The position numbers and the translations under genes are program-made. From positions 62,001 through 126,000 of the forward strand of contig CAZUDO010000010.1 of the NCBI GenBank assembly GCA_964618895.1: DNA of 64,000 bases. Direction: 5' to 3'. The notes below the pieces were generated by a model that did not search any database, was not told the origin of the DNA, and worked only from the letters and a program-made list of their open reading frames with translations. Shown here piece by piece: positions 8,801 to 16,489 of the stretch. This DNA comes from CAZUDO01 sp964618895. Lineage in GTDB: Bacteria > Desulfobacterota > Binatia > DP-6. Position 1 is the first letter of the stretch, and each line of letters begins with the position of its first letter.

Positions 8801-9348
8801 AGGGGGATTTCCAGGAAGAGCTCGCCAAGATTCTGTGCGGGGACCTCATCAGTGGCACGATCCTGGGCGACCTCTTCGAGTTCGAGGTCCTCACAGACCG
8901 CTGTGGCGGCACGCGCGACCGGCGGCGCCACCACCGCGGCGGTGATGCCGACGGCAGCGGGTCGGCCTACTTCAACTGCCTGAGCGAGCAGCGCTCGCGC
9001 CGCGGGGTCACTGGAGTCGACATCGTCTTCGATCAGAGGGTTCCGGTCGAGCTGAAGCTCGACTTCCGTACCTACAAAGAGGATCAGGCTCGACGCTGGT
9101 GCCGCTTCGCCGCGAAGCGCGGCCTGCACACGGCAGTGTGGGTCTACTATGAGTTTCCCGAGGGACCGCGCCACGACAAGGCTGCCGGACACTGCTACCA
9201 GTGCTGGGACGCGAGTGCCTGTCCCGACCGCACAACACTGGGCTCGATCTACATCGGCCTCGGCGTGAAGGGGAACAATGACCCAGACAAGGGAAAGCGG
9301 CACTTCTATGTGCCAGATCCGCCCGACATCTGCCCCGGCCGGCTGTAG
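2857..9348 (+). CDS. Mosaic RHS/YD-repeat protein with candidate C-terminal nuclease domain
   Basis: Start chosen at 2857 (2163 residues). In-frame ATGs at 2815 and 2899 are also possible and none has a strong ribosome binding site. Residues 1-40 form a signal peptide ending APAQA-like before VTVSFPDF. Domains in order: a shortened L-type-lectin-like segment (about 41-118); a PPNH...GDGDTCPDA module (129-262); a Thr/Ser-rich linker (263-385); two Ig/cadherin-like domains (387-568); another beta domain beginning TPPTVAITSP; then a long YD-repeat shell and the RHS core (GYIGERQDPATGLIFLRSRWYDP, near 1850). The pre-toxin motif reads DPKNKIDRSGE. The last 250 residues differ from the rest and carry GVD (Asp2055) followed by VELKLD (Glu2065-x-Lys2067), as in PD-(D/E)XK nucleases. 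RHS proteins are secreted polymorphic toxins or surface proteins; the nuclease assignment is inference. Confidence 0.85.
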   Translation: MYGCRAPRALALGLMVLRHAWIPLACACALMLASTRPAQAVTVSFPDFSDVTSLTLNGSAAPTSTQDGRVLRIVPASFDQAGSFFSSTTLRAADFSTFFQFRITNPGGVSDGTEAFQVPTTASTTLGTNRPPDCSRAIANPDELWPPNHEFVAVSVARVTDPDGDPATITITDIAQDEPINGQGDGDTCPDAMGGGADAAQVRAERSGKGNGRVYRVTFRADDGRGGGCMGAVKVCVPHDQRPGHVCLDEGLLVDSTGPCATEGSTTTTTSTSTMRPSTSTTATTTTSSITIPSSTSSSTTTSSRPSTSSSTSTPTSTAATTSSTTTSTVGPTTSTTSSSTSTSSSTATTATFTQSTTTGTTPTTTFSTTTSVVSTTTTTTVGPPRTNRPPEITSTPVTTATQGVTYYYAATARDPDGDLLLFSVSSPPAGMMIDSSTGLVSWMPGATAAGSVTVTVVVRDPAGALDTQTWDVAIEEVNTPPRIVSLPNLVGTAGATYAYAAEAVDPDDAMLTWAVTGPAGMTVTRASLVSWNIPAGAAGNFPVTLTVTDGRGAAASQSYGIGVAAEGDTTPPTVAITSPSDGATVIEAVPVLGTAADPAFREYRLELCREWGDGGCMLIGRGNAPVTNGILGTLNPATIINGTWRLVLTAFDAAGNVGEAFISVSLEGSAKPGMLRLEFTDLVIETRTASITLSRIYDSLDLRRTELGNGWRYEWHMGHLERPQEMKSGWNVVLCAFPRCIPLPRFDVESLYDHPLRFVLPDGRRYEFLIEVEHDDTIASIHPSRPVYFNLDGSAATLRTLNADFVPYSITSFELLVNPSPDPRDPDVYEDEDLQTPWEPAYYELTTDFGEVITFRTSDFEVIKFSEPDGVTIDLSGGDVNLDGENVVDLVRGPDGLVKAARDLMSGVQVTYAHDANGDLVAATTVDGFDQTFTYATGSRMLSYHIEGRAPELFEYDDQGRVLRHVLPSGAVENMTYDDAGRRVVKTDAAGNQVITEYNALGQVTSITDPLGHTTTFTYVSGSNDVASRTDPLGHVWKYEYDSRGRRTVMENPLGEKTIVEYAANTSRILQTTDGEGRVFREIPDASGRVTAFVLPDGTTARTFSYPAPNTTVSTDPFGNVETTVIDDRGRVTSEITPEGTWTSTYDDANHTRRSVHPDGTITHVTTDPLGRATRIAYGDGTAFNYAWGSDGTLDSTVAPDGTPFEWEKNPGGEVGTSRINGGVALERRHDALGRLASEREPNGARGYGYDAAGRLTAVTTATGTVNFTYDAGDRLMGVSASNGHDVTVERDDAGRITALIDAGGRRSRLTYDHSGRPTSYRDPVGRMVSIEHDANGRVMRATYPDGRTIGWTYHPSDETSSDEAPVKTLKDIEGIFWSYDYDASLRLNRAVDPTGGVTTFDFDGDGRVTSIIDALSRETMFAYGPSGLTSTMAPGGRAQMWTYDSLGRQATWTRGDGSVVSYGYTTGALTMSLPSGDTYVVETDDTAGSRAELGAPGGGVFLLQDEHGEVSFVQLQDGATVEIARTPEGAPQHVRATTPGGASFDTSYRYDVAGNLASVTDPSGDTTGYQYDDAGRLAAILYPNGTSVAFTRGLSDRPETIRHLDGSIVVQEYTYRYAADGRLLSETTPHATFTYGYDGLGRVASVDRIVGGVSVERITYGYDPVGNLRSRTDGGGVTTYSYDADDRLLSKVGPEGTAMYTYSLRGALSSVSGPIGTTSYDYDDLDRLARVVLPSGSRVEYRYDVTGRLLARIDASGERRCLPLPARQDGFDDCAVTYAPDGSAPEAYAFGAYGLAAIVSPAGASYIWPEARGTVSAVTDASGAVRSTRAYDEWGRVTAGSGRPIGYGYIGERQDPATGLIFLRSRWYDPSIGRFLTPDAAPGATDDPRTLNRYTYAASDPKNKIDRSGEDFTIIGISVSLSIGNTLSSIRNTIKFCLGDKIRKNIGKAVATWAARNIGNLVLESVAAAALGPLGAVVSEGDFQEELAKILCGDLISGTILGDLFEFEVLTDRCGGTRDRRRHHRGGDADGSGSAYFNCLSEQRSRRGVTGVDIVFDQRVPVELKLDFRTYKEDQARRWCRFAAKRGLHTAVWVYYEFPEGPRHDKAAGHCYQCWDASACPDRTTLGSIYIGLGVKGNNDPDKGKRHFYVPDPPDICPGRL
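3645..4010 (+). repeat. Thr/Ser-rich low-complexity linker coding DNA
   Basis: About 120 codons are almost all Thr and Ser, with a few Pro, Gly and Val. The DNA is a degenerate ACG/ACC/AGC array. It joins the PPNH module to the Ig-like domains of the RHS protein. Such linkers are typically extended, possibly glycosylated, spacers of secreted proteins. Confidence 0.9.
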
Positions 9349-9387
9349 GCCGTATATTCACGCGACGAACGATGAGAGGACCCCCAG

Positions 9388-12300
9388 ATGCGAACGGGAC
9401 TGATTCTCAGGGTGGCCATAGTTGCCGCCCTTCTGGCACCGCCCCTCAGCGTTCCCGCCGGAAGGGTCCGCAACGCACACGCCGCCGTTGACCTCACCGG
9501 CACCTGGCGCGCCGACCTGACCGTCCCGATCCTGGGGCCGCCGCCCCTTCGTTGCTTCCTCGACGTGGAACAGGCCGGCACCGAACTCTCGGCATCGGGC
9601 ACCTGTGACCTCGCCGGCCTGATCTCTTCGCGCGGCACCATCAACCCCGAGACGGGCGTCTTCCACCTGAGCGGCGCGTCGGGTGTTCTCTGCACGGCCC
9701 CGGGAAGCCTGACTGTGGACGCGACCTCCGCGCTGGACGGAAGAAGTTTCAGCGGCGCCTTCGTCTGCTTGCTTCCCGGCACGCTCACCGGAAACCGGTG
9801 CGAGGACGTCGGCTGCCCAACGCCGGTCTGCGGCAACGGCCAGCTCGAGCTGGGCGAGGAGTGTGACGACGGCAATCTGGCGCCCGGCGACGGCTGCGAC
9901 GGCTCGTGCCAGGCGGAGGGGTGCGGCGACGGGATCGTGGGAACATTCGAGCGGTGCGACGACGGGAACCGGTTCAACGGTGACGGCTGCAGCAGCACCT
10001 GCGAGCCCGAGGTCGGGTGCGGGAACGGCCTCCCCGACGCCGCCGAGCAATGCGACGACGGACCGAACAATGGCACGCCCGGCGATCCGTGCGACGCGAC
10101 CTGCCATTTCGTGGGATGTGGCAACGGGGTGCTCGAGTCCGGCGAAACCTGCGACACTATCGTCGGCAACCTCGGCCCGGGCGCGTCGTTTCAGACCCCG
10201 ACGAACTCAACCTGGGCGACCGGTGGCGCCAGCAACAGTTCAAACGCGGTCGCCTTCAGCATTCCAGCCGGGCAAGTGTACCGTCTCGTCCAATTTCGCT
10301 TTGCCGCGCATTGGTTCGCAGGAACAAACAGTCTGAGCGCGGCACTTTATGCTGGTTCTAATCTCAATACTGCGGCTCTGGTAGAATCCTTCATGTTTTC
10401 GGCGAATGCATTTCAAACGGCGCAGCTCTTCACAGCCGTATCGACGATCCAGCCGCTCCTGATCCCGGGAAGCACCTATTTCATTGCGCTGAGCGTTGCG
10501 CCCCCATCGGTGAGCAGTACCTCCACGGTTTGGGCCTGGCAGTGGAACGATCAAGGACAAACCGGTGGCTGGTTCGCTCGTTTCGGGAATGGTTCATGGT
10601 TCGCCGAAACCGATGTCACTCCGGCATTTGATGTCTCGGGGACCCCCGTGCCCTTAGAAGGCTGCGGCAATGGGTTCGTGCAAGCCGGCGAGGAATGTGA
10701 CGACGGGAACCTGGTGAACGGAGACGGCTGCAGCGACCAGTGTCAGTCCGAAGCACGCTGCGGGAACGGCATCGTCGACGCGGGCGAACAGTGCGACGAC
10801 GGGAACGGCGAGAGCGGTGACGGCTGCTCGGCAATCTGCCGCTTCGAGTTCCCGTTCTGCGGCGACGGCAACCTCGACCCGGGCGAGGAGTGCGACGACG
10901 GGAACTTCGGGGGCGGCGACGGCTGCTCCCCCTCATGCCAGTTCGAGGTCTGCGGAAACGGCCTCCTCGACGCGGGCGAGCAGTGCGACGACGGGAACCT
11001 CGAGAGCGGCGATGGGTGCTCCCCCGGCTGTCAGCTCGAGCGCTGCGGGAACGGCGTCGTCGATCCCGGCGAGGCATGCGACGACGGCAACCGCGTCGAC
11101 GGCGACGGCTGCTCCGTATTCTGCCGGTCGGAGGTCTGCGGCAACGGCTTCCTCGACTTCGACGAGCAGTGCGACGACGGCAACGTGACGAGTGGCGATG
11201 GCTGCTCCGCCACGTGTCGGGTCGAATTCTGCGGCGACGGCGTCGTGCAGCCGCGCGAGCAGTGCGACGATGGCAACTTCGTGAGCGGCGACGGCTGCTC
11301 GGTCTTCTGTCAGCTCGAGGTCTGCGGGAACGGCAGGCTCGACGCGGGCGAGCAGTGCGACGACGGGAACGTCGAGGCCGGCGACGGCTGCTCCGCCGCC
11401 TGCGAGCTCGAGGGCTGCGGCAACGGCGTCCTCGACACGGGCGAGCAGTGCGACGACGGGAACCGCCTCGGCGGCGACGGCTGCTCGCCGGCCTGCACGT
11501 CCGAGGCGTGCGGGAACGGCATCCTCGACACGGGCGAGCAGTGCGACGACGGGAACCGCGTGGACGTCGATGCGTGCCGGAACGCCTGTACCGTGAACGT
11601 CTGCGGCGACGGCGCCGTCCTCGCGACCGTCGACCAGTGCGACCCGCCGGGGAACACGGTCGACTGTCCGGGCGGCGCCACGTGCGGTGCGGACTGCCGC
11701 TGCCCGCCGGAGCCCGTGTGCGAGCAGGGCGGAGAGCGCGTGTGTTACGACGCCGCGCCGGAAAGCGCGGGAGTCGGCATCTGTCGCCAGGGCATCCAGG
11801 TGTGCCTCCCCGACGGCAGCGAGTTCTCGCCGTGCTTCGGCGAGGTCCTCCCGGAGCCTTTCGAAATCTGCGACGGCCTCGACAACGACTGCGATGGCGA
11901 GGTCGACGAGGGAACGGGCAGGCGGTGCTACGACGGCCCTCCGGGAACCGAGGATGTCGGCGTCTGCGCGGGGGGCGAGCAGGCCTGCGTCGAGGGGACC
12001 TTCGCGACGGCGTGCGCCGGGCAGGTCCTCCCCGCGCCGGAGGGACCCTTCGGCGCGGGCACCTGCGCCGACGGGACCGACAATGACTGCGATGGGCTGA
12101 CCGACGCGGCGGACCCGGGCTGCAAGCCGACGTGTGGCAACGGCATCGTCGAGCCCGGGGAGGCCTGCGACGACGGCGATGCGGATGTGACCGACGAGTG
12201 TCTGCCGAGCTGCGACCCGGCGCGGTGCGGGGACGGCTTCCTCAAGGGGGGCCTAGAGGAGTGCGATCCCGCGAGCACCGCGCCCGCCTGCGGGGGGCTC

Positions 12301-14133
12301 GAGTGCCTCGGTGTCGGGGGACCCGCGGCGTGCACGTGCTGCCGGCCGGGCGACGCCGTCACCGTGCCCATCCCGGCGGGGACGGATTCCTTCAAGTCGA
12401 GCGCGTTCCTCGGGGTGGAGATCTTCGATCCCTTCCTTCCGGGCGGGATCGTGGAGCGGCTCCCGTGCAGCGCGCGAGGTCTGCCGCCCGTCGAGGTCAC
12501 GCGCGGCGCCCTCGACCTCGGCACTGCCACCATCGCGACCGAGATGGTGAGCCTGGAGCTCCGCTGCCAGAGCGCGTTCGTCGGCGAGGTCCGCATCGTC
12601 GAGAGCCCCGACCGCGCTTCACGCGGCGCCGTGGAGGACGTGCATCTCAAGTGCATCGGGGGTGGGAACCCCGGGGAGCCGTGCCGGACGGGAGCGGACT
12701 GCTGCGGCGGGACATGCGGCGGAGACGTCTCGGCCTTCCTCTCTGGCCACAGCTTCTTCGACGTTTTCGTCGAGATCGAGGTGCCCGCGCGCGGTGTGAC
12801 GCTGGTTAACGTGGATCCGGTCCGCATGGAAGCCGACATCCAGAGCCTGCCGCCGCTCGGAGCGGTTTACGTTCCTCCCGCGCAGACGTTGCCCATCTTC
12901 CTCAAGGGGACGTCCATCCAGGTCGGGCGTCTGCTCCACGCCGCTCATGACCCTTCCGACTGCGGCGACCTCGTGGTTCAGTCGCCGGAAACCTGCGACG
13001 ACGGTAATACCGATCCATGCGACGGGTGCTCGGCGAAGTGCGAGGACGAGGGCGAGCTCGAGCGCGAGGTCGGCTTCGTCCCGTGCGAGGACGATCTCTT
13101 CTGCACGACGGGGGACTCCTGTCAGGCCGGCGCGTGCACGTCCGGGGATCTCCGGGACTGCAGCTTCCACGACGGTGAATGCAGCGTCGGCTTCTGCAAC
13201 GAGGCGATGGATCGCTGCGAGGCGGTCCCGAGTCCGGACGCCCCCGCGTGTGACGACGGAAACGCCTGCACCGTCGACGACGTGTGTCTCGGCACCGAGT
13301 GCGGCGGCACACCGGCTCCACTCGGGGCGTCCTGTGACGATCTCGCCCCGTGTACCAGTGGGGACGGCGCCCCAGACGGGCCGGACCGTTGCGACGGCAC
13401 CGGGCGTTGTCTCGGCCAGTCCGTGGTCTGCCCCGACGACGGTCTCTTCTGCAACGGCCCGCGGATCTGCCAAGTGGGCGAGTGCGTCGAAGCCGGGAAC
13501 CCGTGCCCCGGGCCGTGCGACGAGGCGGGGGATCGCTGCGATCAGGTCCCGACCACGACCACGTCATCCACCACGACGACCTCTTCCACCATGACCTCTT
13601 CCACCACGACGATGGTGCCGGTGACCACCACGACCACGAGCAGCTCGACATCGACGACCACGACCTCCACGGCGACGACTACCTCCACCTCGACCTCCAC
13701 GACGAGCACCAGCACCACGACGAGCACCCTGCCCAACACGCCCCCGGACTGCGGTACGGCCGTGGCAAGCCCTGTCAAGCTCTTTCCGCCGAACCACAAG
13801 CTCGCGCGCGTGACCGTCGCGGGTGTCGTCGACGACGATGGCGATCGCGTTGCCATCACGTTCACCGGCATCACCCAGGACGAGCCCCTGAACGGCCTCG
13901 GTGACGGTGATACCTGCCCCGATGCGGTCGGCGTCGGCTTGCAGAGCGCGGCGCTCCGCGCCGAGCGCGCGGGACCTGGCGACGGGCGCGTATACCACCT
14001 GACCTTCATGGCCGACGACGCCCGAGGTGGTCGCTGCACCGGCACCGTGATGGTGTGTGTGCCCCATGACGGATCGGGCCGCGGGTGCGTGGACCAGGGA
14101 CCGCTCGTGAATTCGAGCGGCGCTTGCCACTGA
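9388..14133 (+). CDS. Large secreted Cys-rich repeat protein (DUF4215/myxococcus-type repeats)
   Basis: 1581 residues, starting at the ATG at 9388 behind a GAGAGGA-type ribosome binding site, with a signal peptide over roughly residues 1-32. The body is built from about 18 copies of a 31-residue Cys repeat, consensus CGNGxxDxGEQCDDGNxxxGDGCSxxC (DUF4215 / myxococcus cysteine-rich repeat). An unrelated 160-residue beta domain (260-422) interrupts the array. Two MopE-like CDGxDNDCDGxxDE acidic motifs follow (CDGLDNDCDGEVDE, and a weaker copy), possibly metal-binding. After a non-repeat beta region and EGF-like Cys clusters, a Thr-rich linker (about 1387-1451) leads to a terminal PPNH...GDGDTCPDA module shared with the upstream RHS protein. 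It starts 39 bp after that gene, so cotranscription is possible. Function unknown; probably surface-exposed or extracellular. Confidence 0.9.
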   Translation: MRTGLILRVAIVAALLAPPLSVPAGRVRNAHAAVDLTGTWRADLTVPILGPPPLRCFLDVEQAGTELSASGTCDLAGLISSRGTINPETGVFHLSGASGVLCTAPGSLTVDATSALDGRSFSGAFVCLLPGTLTGNRCEDVGCPTPVCGNGQLELGEECDDGNLAPGDGCDGSCQAEGCGDGIVGTFERCDDGNRFNGDGCSSTCEPEVGCGNGLPDAAEQCDDGPNNGTPGDPCDATCHFVGCGNGVLESGETCDTIVGNLGPGASFQTPTNSTWATGGASNSSNAVAFSIPAGQVYRLVQFRFAAHWFAGTNSLSAALYAGSNLNTAALVESFMFSANAFQTAQLFTAVSTIQPLLIPGSTYFIALSVAPPSVSSTSTVWAWQWNDQGQTGGWFARFGNGSWFAETDVTPAFDVSGTPVPLEGCGNGFVQAGEECDDGNLVNGDGCSDQCQSEARCGNGIVDAGEQCDDGNGESGDGCSAICRFEFPFCGDGNLDPGEECDDGNFGGGDGCSPSCQFEVCGNGLLDAGEQCDDGNLESGDGCSPGCQLERCGNGVVDPGEACDDGNRVDGDGCSVFCRSEVCGNGFLDFDEQCDDGNVTSGDGCSATCRVEFCGDGVVQPREQCDDGNFVSGDGCSVFCQLEVCGNGRLDAGEQCDDGNVEAGDGCSAACELEGCGNGVLDTGEQCDDGNRLGGDGCSPACTSEACGNGILDTGEQCDDGNRVDVDACRNACTVNVCGDGAVLATVDQCDPPGNTVDCPGGATCGADCRCPPEPVCEQGGERVCYDAAPESAGVGICRQGIQVCLPDGSEFSPCFGEVLPEPFEICDGLDNDCDGEVDEGTGRRCYDGPPGTEDVGVCAGGEQACVEGTFATACAGQVLPAPEGPFGAGTCADGTDNDCDGLTDAADPGCKPTCGNGIVEPGEACDDGDADVTDECLPSCDPARCGDGFLKGGLEECDPASTAPACGGLECLGVGGPAACTCCRPGDAVTVPIPAGTDSFKSSAFLGVEIFDPFLPGGIVERLPCSARGLPPVEVTRGALDLGTATIATEMVSLELRCQSAFVGEVRIVESPDRASRGAVEDVHLKCIGGGNPGEPCRTGADCCGGTCGGDVSAFLSGHSFFDVFVEIEVPARGVTLVNVDPVRMEADIQSLPPLGAVYVPPAQTLPIFLKGTSIQVGRLLHAAHDPSDCGDLVVQSPETCDDGNTDPCDGCSAKCEDEGELEREVGFVPCEDDLFCTTGDSCQAGACTSGDLRDCSFHDGECSVGFCNEAMDRCEAVPSPDAPACDDGNACTVDDVCLGTECGGTPAPLGASCDDLAPCTSGDGAPDGPDRCDGTGRCLGQSVVCPDDGLFCNGPRICQVGECVEAGNPCPGPCDEAGDRCDQVPTTTTSSTTTTSSTMTSSTTTMVPVTTTTTSSSTSTTTTSTATTTSTSTSTTSTSTTTSTLPNTPPDCGTAVASPVKLFPPNHKLARVTVAGVVDDDGDRVAITFTGITQDEPLNGLGDGDTCPDAVGVGLQSAALRAERAGPGDGRVYHLTFMADDARGGRCTGTVMVCVPHDGSGRGCVDQGPLVNSSGACH
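10660..11600 (+). repeat. Tandem 93-bp coding repeats (Cys-rich units)
   Basis: About ten consecutive units of roughly 93 bp (31 codons) each encode CGNG..D.GEQCDDGN...GDGCS..C. The DNA is close enough between units that recombination could change the copy number. Four earlier units lie at 9832-10160. Confidence 0.85.
13546..13740 (+). repeat. Thr/Ser-rich low-complexity linker coding DNA
   Basis: About 65 codons, almost all Thr/Ser, separate the Cys-rich part of the 1581-residue protein from its terminal PPNH module. The composition matches the linker at 3645-4010 in the RHS gene. Confidence 0.9.
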
Positions 14134-14222
14134 CGTGATGGCCGGAGATATGGCGCCCGCTGTCCGGACCCCGGGATGGTCACGAGGCGGGCGACGGCCG
14201 GCCCCGGCGACGAGCTGAACGG

Positions 14223-15473
14223 CTACGGGCGGGAGCTGGAGGCGCTGCTCGACTCGTCGGGGTTGGAGGAGGGCGGCTGCCCACCCTGCGGGCCCAGGAT
14301 CGCGCCACGCGCCGACCCCCCGTCCGCTGCCTCACAGGTGCAAGCGCGGGCGCACGTCTCCTCCGCATCGCATCCTTTGCCGGCATCGCATCGTTCGCCC
14401 TCGGGATCGAACACCCCGTCGCCGCAGCTCGACCGCAGGGCCGTGAAGGCCGTCCGGGAACGACGGCCGATGAGCGTGCCCACCAGACGGTCGCAGCTCG
14501 TGCCGTCGAGCGTTGCCCTGAGCTTGACCCGCTTCAGCTGTCCGCAGCGCGGCCATTTCGCGCGGAGCGCGACCAGCGTGCCCTTGCCGGAGGCGCGCAG
14601 TACCGTCGGCTCGCAGCCGCTCTGGATCGCGACCTGGCCCGGCGCGACGACGATCACGTCTTCCGCCACGGCGCCGCCCGGGACCAGCTGCACGCCCGCC
14701 GGGAGAAGGAATCGCCCGGGCGGGCAGAGGCCCCCCACGGGGCCCCGCCCGACGATCGCCTGCGTCAGCACGAACGTGTCCCCCTGCTGCCGGACGAGGA
14801 CGAGACCGGTCCCGCGCGCCACCGTCCCGGTGAGCCGCTCGGTCAGCGTTTCGTCCACGTGGCGGCCGACGACGCTCCCGGCGATGCGGAGGTCGAGCAC
14901 GAGCGCAAGCCCGAGCACGTCTGCGAAGTGTCCCGCCGGCGTGTCGACCGGCTCCCCTGCGCTCCAGGTGGTGCTGGCAGTGCCCGTGAGGTGGAAGGTC
15001 GCGCTCTTGTCGATCGGTCCCACGCCCACCTCGACCTTGACCGTGCCCCGGATCGGGGCGACGATCGGTTCCTCGCCGAGCGACACGGTACGCCCTCCGA
15101 GGCAGATGGGCTGGTCGAGGCTCACGTCCCCCTTGACGTCGATCGCCCCGGGGAGGCCGAACCGGTCGGTGAGCGTCCCGGCGACCCGATGAAGGCAGAG
15201 GTCCCCGTCCGACGTGTATCCGACCTCGGCCGCGACGTTCACGTCCTCGAACGGTAGCGTGAGAGCGAAGCGCCGCGCTCCGGCACCCGCCCGCCGGCTG
15301 GTGATGCGGAGCGCCCTGGCTGGGCTGGCGATGCCCGTGTAGCGCCAGCTGTTTCGCGGCCCGAGGGGGAAGTACTCGCCGACGTCGATCGTTCCGGCCA
15401 GGACCTCGACCGCGCCGCCGATCAGCAACACCAGCCCGAGCATCCGCAGGCGCGCGCTCCCCCGCTCGCTCAT
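14223..15473 (-). CDS. Exported hypothetical protein with C-terminal Cys-rich half repeat
   Basis: 416 residues from the ATG at 15473, which overlaps the stop of the upstream lipoprotein gene by 4 bp (ATGA), indicating translational coupling. Residues 1-25 form a signal peptide. The N-terminal part (YFPLGPRNSWRYTG) resembles a beta-sandwich segment common in secreted deltaproteobacterial proteins. The C-terminus has a CGDGVFDPEGERCD unit, a partial DUF4215-type repeat, then a Ser-rich tail. I do not recognise a catalytic motif. It is the last gene of a three-gene operon and converges with the large Cys-rich gene. Confidence 0.8.
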   Translation of the reverse strand: MSERGSARLRMLGLVLLIGGAVEVLAGTIDVGEYFPLGPRNSWRYTGIASPARALRITSRRAGAGARRFALTLPFEDVNVAAEVGYTSDGDLCLHRVAGTLTDRFGLPGAIDVKGDVSLDQPICLGGRTVSLGEEPIVAPIRGTVKVEVGVGPIDKSATFHLTGTASTTWSAGEPVDTPAGHFADVLGLALVLDLRIAGSVVGRHVDETLTERLTGTVARGTGLVLVRQQGDTFVLTQAIVGRGPVGGLCPPGRFLLPAGVQLVPGGAVAEDVIVVAPGQVAIQSGCEPTVLRASGKGTLVALRAKWPRCGQLKRVKLRATLDGTSCDRLVGTLIGRRSRTAFTALRSSCGDGVFDPEGERCDAGKGCDAEETCARACTCEAADGGSARGAILGPQGGQPPSSNPDESSSASSSRP

Positions 15474-15931
15474 GGTTCCGCGGTTTCCGACTCTCCCGAG
15501 TACCGCGTCCGGATCTGCGTCCGCTCGCGCACATACTGCGCGCGGCTGAGGGCTCCCTCCAGCCACCGGGCCTCGAGGTCGTCGAAATCGCGCCGTTCGA
15601 ACTCGTCGACCCGCTTTCTGGTCGCCCAGTAGTTGAGCGCCTCGGCTGCCTGCCGGGCGACGACCGGATCCCAGCACGCCGAGAGTGGCCACGTCATGAG
15701 CGCCGCGGTCCCCTCGGCATACTGGCCGCTGTAGAACGACCCCATGCCGAGCAGAAAACCGAGCTCGAACGCCGTGTCTTCGTTCACCTCCTCGACCTTG
15801 AGACCCCGTGCGTCCCACTCGCGTAGTGCACGCTGCTGATGGGTGCTCAGCTCGGAGCATCCCGTGATGAGAACGCACACGTTCAGTGCAACGGCCGTGC
15901 GCCAGCCGCCCCCTGTCCCCACGCCCGGCAT
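15470..15931 (-). CDS. Putative lipoprotein (153 aa)
   Basis: The ATG at 15931 lies 1 bp beyond the stop of the upstream lipoprotein gene. A hydrophobic signal ends in LITGC, a lipobox with Cys near residue 25. The mature part is helical, with an FELGFLLGMGSFYSGQY segment that may lie on or in the membrane and a charged C-terminal helix pair (EFERRDFDDLEARW). I do not recognise a named family. It is tightly linked to both neighbours. Confidence 0.8.
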   Translation of the reverse strand: MPGVGTGGGWRTAVALNVCVLITGCSELSTHQQRALREWDARGLKVEEVNEDTAFELGFLLGMGSFYSGQYAEGTAALMTWPLSACWDPVVARQAAEALNYWATRKRVDEFERRDFDDLEARWLEGALSRAQYVRERTQIRTRYSGESETAEP

Positions 15932-15932
15932 C

Positions 15933-16415
15933 CTACTCGTCGGCGGGCGCGCTCTCGTCGTGTGTCGCCTCGTTTGTGGGCTCCGGCTCGACGGCCTCCC
16001 GCGTCTTCCTCCGGCGCGACGCGGCAGCTTGCCCCTGGGTGTCCGGCAGGAACTCGATCACGTCCGCCGTCACGGTCACCCGCGGAAGCGAGAAGAGGAT
16101 GAGGTAGAGGTTGGAGGCGTCCTGCGTGACGTTCGCGAGCGCCGCCGCACGCCCCGTCACCGGCACCTTGGAGCGCAGGTTGCTCATCGCGTTGCCGTAG
16201 CTCGGCGACACGATGGGGATGAGCCCGAGCAGCGAGAAACCCGTGTCGCTGCCACGCACGTTGCCCTCGAGCACGCGGAAATTCGCGCGTGAGAGTTCGG
16301 TGTGGCTGCTCGTGGTCGCCGGGAAGCTTCCGGCGTTCGTGCAACCGAAAAGCGCGGCCGCGAGCACCATGCTCATCGTGGTGGTCGAGACGACATGGCG
16401 CGGAATGGATGACAT
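15933..16415 (-). CDS. Putative lipoprotein, DUF6567-like
   Basis: 160 residues from the ATG at 16415, with a GGGGGCG-type ribosome binding site. A longer frame to 16529 is rejected because the signal begins here. The signal sequence ends AALFGCTN, a probable lipobox. The core (NFRVLEGNVRGSDTGFSLLG, PIVSPSYGNAMSNL and a terminal TADVIEF) resembles small lipoproteins of the DUF6567 group, recalled from memory. The last 30 residues are a charged, disordered tail. First gene of a three-gene operon. Confidence 0.75.
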   Translation of the reverse strand: MSSIPRHVVSTTTMSMVLAAALFGCTNAGSFPATTSSHTELSRANFRVLEGNVRGSDTGFSLLGLIPIVSPSYGNAMSNLRSKVPVTGRAAALANVTQDASNLYLILFSLPRVTVTADVIEFLPDTQGQAAASRRRKTREAVEPEPTNEATHDESAPADE

Positions 16416-16489
16416 GAGACGCCCCCAATCATCAAGGTTGGCAGCAGCCTGACTGCGTACTTCGGGGAGTTGCCGGCTGTCAAGGGACG

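Noticed and set aside
14176..15192. Plus-strand frame of 338 codons
   Set aside because: Opposite the exported protein gene; Ser/Pro/Arg-rich with no start site or motif.
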